DNA of 64,000 bases from Bog-473 sp963770645 (GTDB lineage Bacteria > Actinomycetota > Acidimicrobiia > Acidimicrobiales > RAAP-2), in NCBI GenBank assembly GCA_963770645.1, contig CAVYQL010000003.1, forward strand, positions 186,001-250,000, read 5' to 3'. The position numbers and the translations under genes were made by a program. The notes beneath the pieces were generated by a model. That model did no database searches, was not told the DNA's origin, and saw only the letters and a list, made by a program, of their open reading frames with translations. This document shows positions 17,894-26,622 of the stretch, one piece after another (position 1 is the stretch's first letter; every line of letters begins with the position of its first letter).

Positions 17894-17952
17894 GAGCACC
17901 GAGTCCACCAGGCTCGGCGCCGCCGTGCCAGCGGTGGGGCACACTGAGCGCC

Positions 17953-18909
17953 GTGGAGCTGGTGCGCACCCCCGAGGAACAGTTCGCCGACCTGCCCGGA
18001 TTTTCCTGCGAACCGCGCTACGCGGACCTGCCCACGGGCGTGCGGATGCATTACGTCGACGAGGGACCGCCCGAGGCTGAGACCGTGCTCCTGCTGCACG
18101 GGCAACCGACGTGGGGCTACCTCTATCGCACCGTGCTGGCCGGCCTGGTCGCGCACGGGCTGCGTGCGGTCGTGCCCGACCTCATCGGCTTCGGCCGCTC
18201 CGACAAACCACTGGCTCGTACCGCCCACACCGTCGAGGCCCATGTCGACTGGATCACCCAGTTCGCCGACACCCTCGGACTCACCAGCCTCACGCTCGTG
18301 GTGCAGGACTGGGGCGGGCCACTGGGACTCGCGCTCCTCACCACCCGACCGGGTCTGGTGCGCCGTGTCGTCGCGACCAACACCGCGCTGCACACGGCCG
18401 ACCCCTCGCTGGCCGGCCGTCTTGCCTGGGCCTGCCACGCGACGGCGCAGGGGACGGTGAACGTCGAGCCGGCCCTGCTCGACTACCAGCGCCTGACCCA
18501 GGAGCTCACCCCGCTCCGGCCCAGCCTGTTCGTCCAGGGGGCCACCGCGTCGGTGGTGCCCGACGATGTCCTGGCGGCCTACGACGCGCCGTTCCCCGAC
18601 GAGACCTTCTGCGCCGGTCCCCGCCAGCTGCCGGTGTTGATGGGGCTCACGCCCTCGAGCGCGTGCGCGCGACTGAACCGGCGCACCATGGAGGCGTTGT
18701 CCCGCTTCGAAGGCCCCTTCCTCACCGCGTTCTCCGACGGGGACCTAGGGACCGGCGGCTGGGCCGAGGTGCTCCAGGCGCACGTGCCGGGCGCGGCAGG
18801 CCTGGCCCACGTCGCCATCAGGGGTGCCGGGCACTTCGTCCAAGAGGATCGGGGCGCCGAGCTGGCCGACGCCGTGGCGGCGTTGGTGGCCGCGACGACC
18901 GGCGCCTGA
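17953..18909 (+). CDS. Haloalkane dehalogenase-like alpha/beta hydrolase
   Basis: The protein has 318 residues from the GTG at 17953. The motif HGQPTWGYLYR (49-59) is the oxyanion/halide site. The nucleophile is Asp119 in VVQDWGGPLGL, not serine, with the halide-stabilising Trp120. FSDGD is a likely acid region, and GAGHFVQED near 294 holds the catalytic His. This set is the signature of haloalkane dehalogenases of subfamily I, which cut carbon-halogen bonds by an ester intermediate on Asp. The natural substrate is unknown. Epoxide hydrolase is the main alternative, as it shares the Asp nucleophile. Confidence 0.83.
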   Translation: MELVRTPEEQFADLPGFSCEPRYADLPTGVRMHYVDEGPPEAETVLLLHGQPTWGYLYRTVLAGLVAHGLRAVVPDLIGFGRSDKPLARTAHTVEAHVDWITQFADTLGLTSLTLVVQDWGGPLGLALLTTRPGLVRRVVATNTALHTADPSLAGRLAWACHATAQGTVNVEPALLDYQRLTQELTPLRPSLFVQGATASVVPDDVLAAYDAPFPDETFCAGPRQLPVLMGLTPSSACARLNRRTMEALSRFEGPFLTAFSDGDLGTGGWAEVLQAHVPGAAGLAHVAIRGAGHFVQEDRGAELADAVAALVAATTGA

Positions 18910-18934
18910 ACCTGCCCGCCGCGGTGCACGGCCG

Positions 18935-19723
18935 CTACGAGGCGGGTGCCGACTCCTCAGGCTCGGCCGCGGGCGCCGTGGGCGCCGCGGGCGCCGCGGT
19001 CAGCGCGTCGGGCTCGGGGGCGCCGGTCCCGATCTGCGCCTTGAGCGCCGCCAGCTCGTTGTCGACCTGGGCGTCCTGGCCCACCTGGTCGAGTTCCTTT
19101 TGGATGTCGTCGGTGCCGCCACCCACGTCTTCGAGCACACCGGACTCGAGCAGCTCGTCGAGGGCTCCCGAGCGGGCCTGCATAGTGGCGATCTTGTCCT
19201 GGGCCCGCTGCAGCGACGCACCTGAGTCGTTGAACGACTTCGAGATGCCGGCCGCGCTCTCGTCCACCGTCGAGATCGCCTTGGCCGCGGTGTACTGGGC
19301 CTTGAGGGTCTCCTTCTGGGTGCGGAAGTCGTTCACCCGTTTCTGCAGGGCGTCGAGCGTCGCGGTGAGCTTCGTCTCCTCCTCGTCGAGCTGCTTGTGC
19401 TGCGGCTCCATCTCGTCGATCTGCTGCTGTGCCGCCGCCTTGCGGGACAGCGCCTCTTTGGCCAGGTCCTCGCGGTTGGCCTGCAGCGCCTGCTTGGCCT
19501 GGTCCTGGAGGTGGTCGACGCTGTGCTGGAACTGCTCCTCTTGGAGCTCGAGTCGCTTCTTGGACGCGGCGAGGTCGACCAGGGCACGGCGGACCTGGGT
19601 GATCTGCTCGAGCATCTTCTCGTAGGAGAGGTCGAGCATCTCGTCGGGCTTCTCGGCCGCGTCGAGCGCCTTGTTCGTCTTGGCCTGCACGATGTCGTGC
19701 GCCCGTTGGAAGATGCCTGCCAT
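18935..19723 (-). CDS. PspA/IM30 (Vipp1) family membrane-stress protein
   Basis: The protein has 262 residues from the ATG at 19723, which follows AAGGAGA. MAGIFQRAHDIVQAKTNKALDAAEKP matches the family's amphipathic N-terminus. Long charged coiled coil follows (residues about 25-225), then a flexible Ala/Pro/Glu tail. PspA-like proteins assemble on the inner membrane face and protect membrane integrity under stress. The Ala/Pro-rich tail is an addition, probably disordered. No phage-shock partner genes are next to it. Confidence 0.88.
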   Translation of the reverse strand: MAGIFQRAHDIVQAKTNKALDAAEKPDEMLDLSYEKMLEQITQVRRALVDLAASKKRLELQEEQFQHSVDHLQDQAKQALQANREDLAKEALSRKAAAQQQIDEMEPQHKQLDEEETKLTATLDALQKRVNDFRTQKETLKAQYTAAKAISTVDESAAGISKSFNDSGASLQRAQDKIATMQARSGALDELLESGVLEDVGGGTDDIQKELDQVGQDAQVDNELAALKAQIGTGAPEPDALTAAPAAPTAPAAEPEESAPAS

Positions 19724-19869
19724 ATCTGTCTCCTTGGAGGTTGGTCCCGGACCCACGATAGATTCGAACGCGGCCCGACGTGTTCGCCTTCCCCCGGCCG
19801 GCCCTGCCCCCTTCCCGCCTCAGCCCCTCCTCATCCGCCGACCAGCCCAGCGGGTCGCCTGTCCCCCGG

Positions 19870-21720
19870 TCAGGATCCTGACGCCGCGATGATCGGCCCG
19901 TTGAGGTGCGTGCCCGACATGTCCCCGTCGTTGGGCGCGTCGCCGAAGGGGTACACCTTGCCCTCTGCCGTCACCACCCAGTAGCCCCCGCCGTCGGAGG
20001 TCTCGAAGATGGCCGACGCGGGATCGAGTCCGCCCGCCGCGCCGGCCGGCAGGCTGCCCAGGGGGGTGGCGTTGCCAAACGCGAACACCTGCCCCGCGCT
20101 GTCGAGTAGCCAATAGCCTTCTCCGTTCGGCGTGGCGACGGCCGAGCTGATGGGGGTGCTCTGCGTCCCGGGTGCGCCGTGGTTGACGGCGTCCCCGAAG
20201 GTGTAGACCGCACCGAGGTTGGTGACGACCCAGTAGCCGTTGCCGGTTGCATCGGGCACCACGGCGACGGCTGCGCCGAGACAGCCGCCGAGACCGGGGC
20301 AGGAGCCCTCGAAGCGCGCGTCGCCGAAGGCGAAGACGCCGCCGTCTGACGCCACCATGAAGTACCCCTCGCCGTCGGTGGAGGGGACCATGCCGACGAT
20401 GGGCGCGTTGAGGCTGTGCGGCGCGCCCGAGCCCGCCGGGCTGAGGCCGGCGCCGGGGATGGAGCCGTGGAACCCGGCGTCGCCGAACGCAAAGATGCCG
20501 CCGTCGGAAGCGACGAGCCAGTAGCCGCCGCGGTTGGCCGTCGGCGTGATGCCGACCACCGGCCGCTGGAGGTGCAACGAGCCGGTCGACCCGTGGAACT
20601 GGGCCGAGCCGAATGTGAAGATGCCACCGTCTGAGCCGACCAACCAGTACCCGTGCGAGGGGGCGGGCGCGTAGGTGAACTCGTTGATCTGGGCCAGCCC
20701 CGATGAGGTCGACGACCCGGCGCTGGTGCTCACCGTCACGACTACCGTGTCCTGCGCCGTGCCGGCGGGGTCAGCTGGCGCGTCGGCGGTGAGCTCGCCG
20801 TTCCAGTCGACCTGCACGTCGGTCGCGGCCACGCCGCCGAAGAAGACCTGAGGTACGGGCGAGGTGGCGAAGTAATTGCCCTCGATCGTCACCGGCGTAC
20901 CCGCCGACGTGCTCGACGTCGACGCCGGCCGGACCTCGACGACGTCGGGTGCGGCGGGCGTGGTCGGCGTCGGCAACGAGCTGGGCGTGATGGTGTCGGT
21001 CAGCGAGTCGGCCAGGTCGACCTGATCCATGAAGATCTGGCTGTACTGCCCCGCCGTGGTGTCGGCGTCTCCCATCTGCGCGGTCTGGGTCCCGGTCGTC
21101 GTCCAGTCCCCGAGGATGTTGTCACGGTGGCCCCAGCACTCGCTGTCTCCCGGCGCCGTGCAGTCGGCGTTGGTGCCGCCGTAGCCGTCGTTGTACATCC
21201 AGGCGTAGTCGGCGCTGAGGGGCGTGTCGTCGAGGGCGAAGTTCGAGCCGCCGCTGGTGTAGTCGTAGCCTGCCGGGGGCTGAGGGTCTGCGTTGTCCTC
21301 GGCGCCGGTCAGCGCCACCGCGTTGAGGGCGGGATCGAGGCCGGAGAACTCCGAGAGGCCGCGGTCACCGCGCTCTTCGTCCGCGATGATCAGCTGCTGG
21401 ACCGGCACTGGATCGCTGGCGTACCCGCTGGGCAGGACCATTGGGCCGAGGCCTTCGAGCGAGCGTGCGTAATTGATGTCGTGCAGGACCGAGTCGATGC
21501 ACTGCGCGCTGGTGTCGTCCACCGGGGAGGTCGTGCAGGCGGGCGTCACCTGGGGCGGCACGTCTACTGACGGGTTGGACGGCGGAACGATCCCCGCCGC
21601 GCCGGCCCCCGAGGGAGCGACGCTGACCACGACGAGCGCGGAGCCGACGCCGGCCGTGACGGCGATGGCGACGCGCGCCACGGATCTCGTCACGACGGAC
21701 GCGCCGAATGCGTGCCGCAT
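19870..21720 (-). CDS. Secreted CAP-domain protein with IPT domain and GYW repeats
   Basis: The protein has 616 residues with a signal peptide (VARVAIAVTAGVGSALVVV...GAGAA). Residues about 70-245 form a CAP/SCP-like domain (INYARSLEGLGPM, SECWGHRDNIL). An IPT/TIG domain at about 275-365 follows. About seven repeats of the form GYWLVASDGGIFAFGDAGFHGS, spaced about 40 residues, then form a probable beta-propeller. The repeats are characteristic of Acidimicrobiia extracellular proteins (family knowledge). Function is unknown; cell-surface binding is likely. AGAGGGGGG precedes the ATG. A broken relative lies at 26623-26987. Confidence 0.85.
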   Translation of the reverse strand: MRHAFGASVVTRSVARVAIAVTAGVGSALVVVSVAPSGAGAAGIVPPSNPSVDVPPQVTPACTTSPVDDTSAQCIDSVLHDINYARSLEGLGPMVLPSGYASDPVPVQQLIIADEERGDRGLSEFSGLDPALNAVALTGAEDNADPQPPAGYDYTSGGSNFALDDTPLSADYAWMYNDGYGGTNADCTAPGDSECWGHRDNILGDWTTTGTQTAQMGDADTTAGQYSQIFMDQVDLADSLTDTITPSSLPTPTTPAAPDVVEVRPASTSSTSAGTPVTIEGNYFATSPVPQVFFGGVAATDVQVDWNGELTADAPADPAGTAQDTVVVTVSTSAGSSTSSGLAQINEFTYAPAPSHGYWLVGSDGGIFTFGSAQFHGSTGSLHLQRPVVGITPTANRGGYWLVASDGGIFAFGDAGFHGSIPGAGLSPAGSGAPHSLNAPIVGMVPSTDGEGYFMVASDGGVFAFGDARFEGSCPGLGGCLGAAVAVVPDATGNGYWVVTNLGAVYTFGDAVNHGAPGTQSTPISSAVATPNGEGYWLLDSAGQVFAFGNATPLGSLPAGAAGGLDPASAIFETSDGGGYWVVTAEGKVYPFGDAPNDGDMSGTHLNGPIIAASGS

Positions 21721-21937
21721 CTCCGTTCGCCCCCCTCTTGCGCGTTGGAAATGGGATCAGTTGAGGCAACGTAACATTTCCGCGACTTTGGCCGAGGGGT
21801 GTGCAGGCTGAATTGTCGGGTGCTTGCGCGGTGCCGCGTGAAGCCTCGCCCGACCAGCCGTCGTGGCCTCGCAGCGCGTCACAGCGCACCGACCCGCTGA
21901 ATCGCATCCGTGACGACGCGTGAGCCGGCTCAGCGTG

Positions 21938-21978
21938 TTGTGCGTATGTTGATTTCGTTCGTGTCGAACGGCTCTAGT
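21938..21978 (+). promoter_or_regulatory. Promoter of hairpin RNA unit 1
   Basis: A TTGATT -35 box (21949-21954) and a TCTAGT -10 box (21973-21978) stand 18 bp apart, with TTGTGCGT 11 bp before the -35 box. The same three blocks recur at identical spacing at 22152-22192, and both copies contain CGAACGGCTCTA. Confidence 0.4.
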
Positions 21979-21984
21979 GGAGAA

Positions 21985-22050
21985 GGTGCCCTCGGCGCAC
22001 CATTTCAACCGAAGGGGCGGTGGTCGGGGGGGACCGCCACCGCCCCTTCC
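21985..22050 (+). ncRNA. Candidate small RNA, unit 1
   Basis: About 65 nt from the predicted start to the end of a perfect 12-bp hairpin, AAGGGGCGGTGG (22012-22023) with CCACCGCCCCTT (22037-22048). The loop contains seven G, and pyrimidines (CCTTCTTCC) follow. A small GGTGC/GCACC hairpin lies before it. No open reading frame fits. It may instead be read from the other strand, giving a C7 loop, or be a plain two-way terminator. Confidence 0.35.
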
Positions 22051-22151
22051 TTCTTCCGCGCTGATTCACGCGCCGTTGCCTCCACGCCCAGATGCGCACG
22101 AGAGTCGCGCATCGTCGTGCCGCCACAGTCCTTCATCGAGTATGCGGCTTG

Positions 22152-22192
22152 TTGTGCGTGCGTTGTGAGTCGGTAGGCCGAACGGCTCTATG
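22152..22192 (+). promoter_or_regulatory. Promoter of hairpin RNA unit 2
   Basis: TTGTGA (22163-22168) and TCTATG (22187-22192) are 18 bp apart, with TTGTGCGT at 22152-22159. Order and spacing copy unit 1, 214 bp upstream. The sequence between the blocks differs except for CGAACGGC. Confidence 0.4.
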
Positions 22193-22198
22193 GCTCAG

Positions 22199-22280
22199 CC
22201 GCGACCTTCGTGCAGCATGTGGTTCGGAGGGGCGCGGTGACTTGGGGGGAGTGCTGGGGAGGTCCGGTCACCGCGCCCCA
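22199..22280 (+). ncRNA. Candidate small RNA, unit 2
   Basis: The unit ends in a perfect 13-bp hairpin, GGGGCGCGGTGAC (22229-22241) with GTCACCGCGCCCC (22267-22279). Its large loop contains G6 and G4 runs. The layout promoter, about 35 nt, hairpin with G-rich loop is the same as in unit 1. No U-tract follows. It also lies downstream of the minus-strand gene ending at 22353 and could serve as its terminator. Confidence 0.35.
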
Positions 22281-22352
22281 CTTACGCGTCCGAAAGCGTG
22301 TTCTGATTCGCGGATCCCCTGCGGGGTCCGGCGGCGCGCTGGACGAGGGTTC

Positions 22353-22715
22353 TTACCAGGCGTCGAGCGTCTGCGAATGAAAGTCGATCACCGCGAGCAG
22401 GTTGCTCAGCCGCTCCATGACGAGCTCGACGTTGGCGAACGGGCCGATCACGGCCCGCTGGGCGGTCAGCGCCACCTCGACACACGTATCGAGCATCCAA
22501 GCCACATGGGCTTCCAGCTTGGCATCGGGGCACGGGTTCACCGCCACCCACGCCTTGGCATCCCTGGTCGCCGACTCCAACTCGTCCGCGGCGGCCAGCA
22601 TCGTGACTTTGTTCACCTTCACTGATGCCGCGAACCGTCGTTCGGCCGCCGTGACGCGGTGCAGGACCGTCATCGCCCTGATTCGCCAGTTGACTGCTGT
22701 CGGTTCGTCGCCCAT
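22353..22715 (-). CDS. Hypothetical helical protein
   Basis: A 120-residue protein that I do not recognise. It is almost wholly predicted alpha-helical (VTAAERRFAASVKVNKVTMLAAADELESATRDA, VAWMLDTCVEVALTAQRAV), with no signal peptide or metal motif. A four-helix-bundle fold is plausible. It starts at ATG 22715 and stands alone on the minus strand, with strong hairpins downstream. Confidence 0.6.
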   Translation of the reverse strand: MGDEPTAVNWRIRAMTVLHRVTAAERRFAASVKVNKVTMLAAADELESATRDAKAWVAVNPCPDAKLEAHVAWMLDTCVEVALTAQRAVIGPFANVELVMERLSNLLAVIDFHSQTLDAW

Positions 22716-22869
22716 GGTGGTAGTGAACGGGCGGGCCGGCCTCTACAAAGTCGGCCGTGCACGTCCTGTCAGCGATTGTGGCGACTGGGTCGCGGACCTC
22801 ATAGAGCCGTTTGGATCCGAAGCAGACAATGCCCCCACAACTAACGGGAATCCTTCTCTGTTCACGTCG

Positions 22870-23316
22870 CTACGTGCAGGCCGGGTCGAGTGCGATGACC
22901 CGTTGGTCAGTAGCCGTCGAGTCCGGGCCTGCCCAGTTCGCACCGACAGAGGCAGACACTTCGAACCAGTAGATGCCCACTGCCAACGACCCGGTCGTCC
23001 AGGACGTCGCTGACACGCCGCCCTGAGCAAGGGAATAGCCCGCCGATGACGATGTCGTCGACTGATAGACGTCATACGTCGACGCATTCGATACCGCACT
23101 CCACGTCACTGTGATCGTCGGTGCAAGCGGTGACGTACACGCCGCCGTCACGGTGCTCGGGGCAGGCGGCGCCGATCCCGAGCCACTTTCGGCGGCGCTG
23201 CCCGGCGCGATGGTCGCAGACCAGTTGGACGCCATGGCCATCTGGGCCGGATTGACGCACAGCAACATGACGGCTGCGACGCCGAATGCCAGGGAGACGA
23301 GCTTCAGCCTGCCCAC
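22870..23316 (-). CDS. Exported protein with fibronectin type III-like domain
   Basis: The protein has 148 residues from a GTG at 23316 preceded by GGGGAGCAGG. A signal peptide (LVSLAFGVAAVMLLCVNPAQMAMAS) is followed by an Ala/Ser/Gly linker. An FN3-like domain follows (APTITVTWSAVSNASTYDVYQST, GIYWFEVSASVGANW). It lies 30 bp after the stop of the exported gene at 23347-24024, so the two form an operon. Function is unknown; it is probably a partner of that upstream protein at the cell surface. Confidence 0.72.
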   Translation of the reverse strand: MGRLKLVSLAFGVAAVMLLCVNPAQMAMASNWSATIAPGSAAESGSGSAPPAPSTVTAACTSPLAPTITVTWSAVSNASTYDVYQSTTSSSAGYSLAQGGVSATSWTTGSLAVGIYWFEVSASVGANWAGPDSTATDQRVIALDPACT

Positions 23317-23346
23317 TGTTGCCGCCTGCTCCCCTGGTGGTCCGAG

Positions 23347-24024
23347 TCAGCTCGTCCACGAGTCGGTGGACGGACTGGTCGTCGCTGTGCCTGCTCCGCC
23401 GGTCGCGGTGACTCCGGTCAGAGCAGGCATGGAGAAGTAGGTATTGACGCAGGCGGCCGGTGCATCGACGGTCATGGCGGCGTCATTCGTAAAGGTGACC
23501 ACCAATGGATTGTTGGGCTGGCCGGCCGCTGCGACCGTAAGAGGCGTCGTCAGAGAGTGTGAGCTCCCGCTCGAACTCGTGGAGTAATTCCACATCACGT
23601 CGCTCGGCGTGCTGTCGAGACACCCTGATTGGGGGGTAGTCAGATCACTTGACGTATAGCCCGTCGCATAGGTCGTGTCGTCCGGCAACTGCACATCGGT
23701 GATGGTCACCGGGAACGGGTCGGGGTTCGAAATGGTGACAACAACGTCACCGGTACCCCCCGGATAGAGCAAGTTGGTCGCCGGCGGCGACGCCACCGCG
23801 GTGATGGTCAGGTTTGAGACGTTGGCCGACTGCCCTTCGCCGCTCGATCCTCCGTTCAGTCCGACCACCCAGCTGGTGGCGGCGTAGGCGGCCGTCGCGG
23901 CCAAAAGGGTGCCCCCGACGAGGGCCAGAATCTTGCTGCGACGAGTCCGCCCGATACGAGCCGCTGCATGAGCCGGAGCACGACGGCCGGCGGCATGTGC
24001 TGGGGAATGCCTGCGAATGAGCAT
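23347..24024 (-). CDS. Exported protein with a TasA/CalY-like signal region
   Basis: The protein has 225 residues from an ATG at 24022-24024 after AAAGGA. A basic N-region is followed by RSKILALVGGTLLAATAAYAATSW, resembling the alternate signal peptides of SipW-dependent TasA/CalY-type proteins, though that assignment is tentative. The mature part is Ser/Thr-rich beta-sandwich-like sequence (LYPGGTGDVVVTISNPDPFPVTITDVQLP) with two pairs of cysteines. It is first in an operon with the FN3-like protein. A fibre or surface role is inferred only from composition. Confidence 0.7.
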   Translation of the reverse strand: MLIRRHSPAHAAGRRAPAHAAARIGRTRRSKILALVGGTLLAATAAYAATSWVVGLNGGSSGEGQSANVSNLTITAVASPPATNLLYPGGTGDVVVTISNPDPFPVTITDVQLPDDTTYATGYTSSDLTTPQSGCLDSTPSDVMWNYSTSSSGSSHSLTTPLTVAAAGQPNNPLVVTFTNDAAMTVDAPAACVNTYFSMPALTGVTATGGAGTATTSPSTDSWTS

Positions 24025-24636
24025 CGCTGGAATCCTTTCCTGGTCCTGCTTCTCGCCTTCCTTGGCTGCCTCGTATCACGACTCGCCTGGAACGTAATTT
24101 CAGGACCCGATGCACAATTCCGCCGCCCCGAGCCCCACCACCTGGAATTTCCCTCAGTCAGAGGGTTCTCCCGATCTCACTTGTCAAACGCATGCACCTG
24201 TGGTTTCGTTTGAGCCGGCCAACAGTCGGCCTCATGGACATCCGCTCGAGGCGAAGAATCAGGAGGGCCGAGAATGGCAACGGGTCACCGGCTCATCCAA
24301 GCCACATCCCACGTCACAAGTTTCGTAGGCCGGGTCGGAGTCATCGGCCTGTGCTCGTGTGGATGGCTGGGGGGGGAAGAGGACGACGACACCCGGCTCG
24401 CGGTTCGGAAGCTCAATGACGCCTGGGAGACACATATTCGGACCGAGGCGACGACCCGGGTCGTCTCAGGTGATGGTGACGCGGCCGAATCGGGCTCGGG
24501 GTTGAAGCGCGCCCATCTGCGACCACCCCCCATGGGCAGTGACCGCACGGGTTCGACTCCGACGCTCCCATAGGGCGAATCCACCGGCCCATGTCCCCGG
24601 GGGTTTCCCAGCGCCGAACGGTGGGTTATTTCAAAG
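24025..24636. other. Noncoding stretch, nothing convincing
   Basis: About 610 bases between the exported-protein operon and a small gene. Open frames here lack ribosome sites and family-like sequence. The promoter of the 24024 gene must lie at its left end. A T-loop-like GGTTCGACTCC at about 24549 does not belong to a foldable tRNA. Confidence 0.5.
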
Positions 24637-24663
24637 ATGGCGTCTAGGTACCACGACAAATCC

Positions 24664-24852
24664 ATGACCGCCGAGAACGGAACCTGTTCGAAAGAGGGCT
24701 GCGACCGCGAGCTGACCCTCGTGCACAACGCCAAGGGCATCGACGCCGAGGGCAGGGTAGGCCAGCTGTGGACGTGCAAGGACCATCGGAGCGAACTCTG
24801 GATGAGGGGCAGTGCGGGCCTCGTTGCTCCCCTGGAGTGGTGGCCCGACTGA
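24664..24852 (+). CDS. Small putative zinc-binding protein
   Basis: A 62-residue protein beginning MTAENGTCSKEGC; an in-frame ATG at 24637 adds nine residues. It has C-x4-C near the start and WTCKDH later, a spacing that could bind one zinc ion. The tail SAGLVAPLEWWPD is Trp-rich. Not recognised. Small Cys/His proteins of this type are frequent in actinobacteria. The amino-acid make-up looks natural, but there is no further support. Confidence 0.45.
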   Translation: MTAENGTCSKEGCDRELTLVHNAKGIDAEGRVGQLWTCKDHRSELWMRGSAGLVAPLEWWPD

Positions 24853-25165
24853 GCGGGACTCCCGTCCACCAGGTTTCACCGTCGGGGCCACCGGGGTTCG
24901 GCCCGCCATGACATGTGCTGGCGCTCGGACCCCCGTCGTGCAGCGACAACGGCAGTGGCTGGGCTGACAACCGGTCGCGCGATCGATTCACCCAGGCTGG
25001 TGTAGGGTTCGGGCACCTCAACTCGGGTCAAGCGCCGTCGCTTTCGGCGGCAAGAGTGGCGGCGCTGTGGGAACGAGATCGAACGGCGGCACGGTCGAGC
25101 CGTGGCACATGCTGCATCTTCGCCCAACGTCCCAGAGCGACGGGCGGGAAGGTTCACTGCTTCTT
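24853..25165. other. Intergenic, nothing assigned
   Basis: About 310 bases with no convincing gene. GGAAGG at about 25148 is the only possible ribosome site for the next gene. Confidence 0.4.
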
Positions 25166-25831
25166 ATGCCTTCGCCGCGCAAAGCCCTTCGCCGCGCCCT
25201 TCCCGTTGTGCTCGAGGGCGTCATCGGTCCGCTCCTCGCGTTCTATCTGCTCCTCGTCTTCGCCGGTTTCAAGGGTGCGTTGATCGCCGCGCTCACCTGG
25301 TCCTATCTGGCGTTGGGTCGGCGTTTGCTCAGGGGTGAGCGGGTATCGATGTTGCTGCTGTTCGGGACCATTCTCATCACCTTCAGGACGGTCGTCGCCT
25401 TCGTCACGGGGAGCGCGTTCATTTACTTCGCGCAACCGACAGCCGGTACTGTCGTGATCTCTCTGGCACTCCTTGTCTCCGCGGTCGTCGGCCGGCCTTT
25501 CACGCAACGCTTCGCCCACGACTTTTGCCCCATGGACCCCGCAATCATGGGGCGCCCGTTGGTCCGTCGATTCTTCATTCGTATCTCGGTCCTTTGGGCG
25601 ACCGTCCTGATGCTCAACGCGGGGGTCGTATTCTGGTTGCTCGTGTCTTCGTCATTGCGTTCCTTCGTGCTCGAGCGGTCATTGGTGACCTACGGACTCA
25701 CCGCCATAGCGATCTTCTTTTCCATCACCGGGTTCGTGACGATGATGCGTCGCGACGGCATCACCGTCCAATGGGCAAGCCACCGGGCGACTCGGTCCGA
25801 CTCGGAGTCCACGTGCGCACGACCGGCGTAG
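25166..25831 (+). CDS. Integral membrane protein, VC0807-like
   Basis: The protein has 221 residues from ATG 25166 (MPSPRKALRRALPVVLEGVIGPLLAFY). About six hydrophobic helices cover the whole length, with a basic N-terminus and the pair LVFAGFKGALIAALTWSYLALGRRLLRGERVS. That helix-RR-helix layout resembles the VC0807 family of septation-protein-A-like membrane proteins, whose role is unknown. It lies just upstream of a fatty-acid desaturase on the same strand, so a membrane-lipid link is possible. Confidence 0.65.
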   Translation: MPSPRKALRRALPVVLEGVIGPLLAFYLLLVFAGFKGALIAALTWSYLALGRRLLRGERVSMLLLFGTILITFRTVVAFVTGSAFIYFAQPTAGTVVISLALLVSAVVGRPFTQRFAHDFCPMDPAIMGRPLVRRFFIRISVLWATVLMLNAGVVFWLLVSSSLRSFVLERSLVTYGLTAIAIFFSITGFVTMMRRDGITVQWASHRATRSDSESTCARPA

Positions 25832-25878
25832 CGGGGCGGCAGCACATGCGCGCTCACGCTGGTCTCGTCGCCTAATCT

Positions 25879-26622
25879 GTGGGAGTGGCGACGGTCTTCG
25901 AGGCCGTGATTATCGGGTTGGTGACCAGCCAGATCGCGTTCGTGATTACGACGGTGTACTTGCATCGCGCGATGGCCCACCGAGCCGTCAACCTGAAACG
26001 TCCCGTAGCCTTCGCCTGCCGGATCATGATCTGGATTTCGACTGGAACCAGACCCCGCCAATGGGTGGCAGTGCACCGAAAGCACCACGCCTTTACCGAC
26101 AAGAACGGCGATCCCCACTCACCGGTCGTCTTCGGTTTCTCGGCTGTCCAATTCGGTAACGCAGTTCTCTACCGCAGGGTTGCCCGGAACCGCGCCGCGG
26201 TGGCGCGTTACGCACGAGATCTTCCCCGCGACCGTTGGGACGCACTGATCTTCGATCATGCCCTGGTTGGTCTCGGCATCGGCGTGGGGCTGCTGATCGC
26301 ACTGTTCGGATGGGAGATCGCGTTGATCGCCGCCGCTGTCCATGCATCGGTCTACCTGCTCGGCGGAGGTGCCATTAACGCCATCGGGCACAAGTGGGGA
26401 AAACGGCCATTCCAGAATCTGGCAACGAACAATCAATGGCTGGCCTGGCTGGTGGCTGGCGAAGGCCTCCACAACAACCACCACGCGGCCACGACGTCGG
26501 GGCGCCTGTCGATGGCCGAGGGTGAGGTCGATCCGGGTTGGTGGGCGATCCAGTTGCTCGTCCTGCTGCGTTTGGCCACCGTGCGAAATGTCTCGCGGGT
26601 ACCTGTCCCATCTCAGATGTAA
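25879..26622 (+). CDS. Membrane fatty-acid (acyl-CoA) desaturase
   Basis: The protein has 247 residues from a GTG at 25879. The three His boxes of the di-iron desaturase family are present: HRAMAH, HRKHH and HNNHH. A further INAIGH segment precedes the last box. Transmembrane helices lie before box 1 and between boxes 2 and 3. It should introduce a cis double bond, most likely delta-9, into acyl chains at the inner membrane, using O2 and an electron donor not found nearby. Slightly shorter than typical DesC proteins but all ligands are there. Confidence 0.88.
   Translation: MGVATVFEAVIIGLVTSQIAFVITTVYLHRAMAHRAVNLKRPVAFACRIMIWISTGTRPRQWVAVHRKHHAFTDKNGDPHSPVVFGFSAVQFGNAVLYRRVARNRAAVARYARDLPRDRWDALIFDHALVGLGIGVGLLIALFGWEIALIAAAVHASVYLLGGGAINAIGHKWGKRPFQNLATNNQWLAWLVAGEGLHNNHHAATTSGRLSMAEGEVDPGWWAIQLLVLLRLATVRNVSRVPVPSQM

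Noticed and set aside
24540..24570. T-loop-like sequence GGTTCGACTCC
   Set aside because: No acceptor, D or anticodon stem can be drawn around it.
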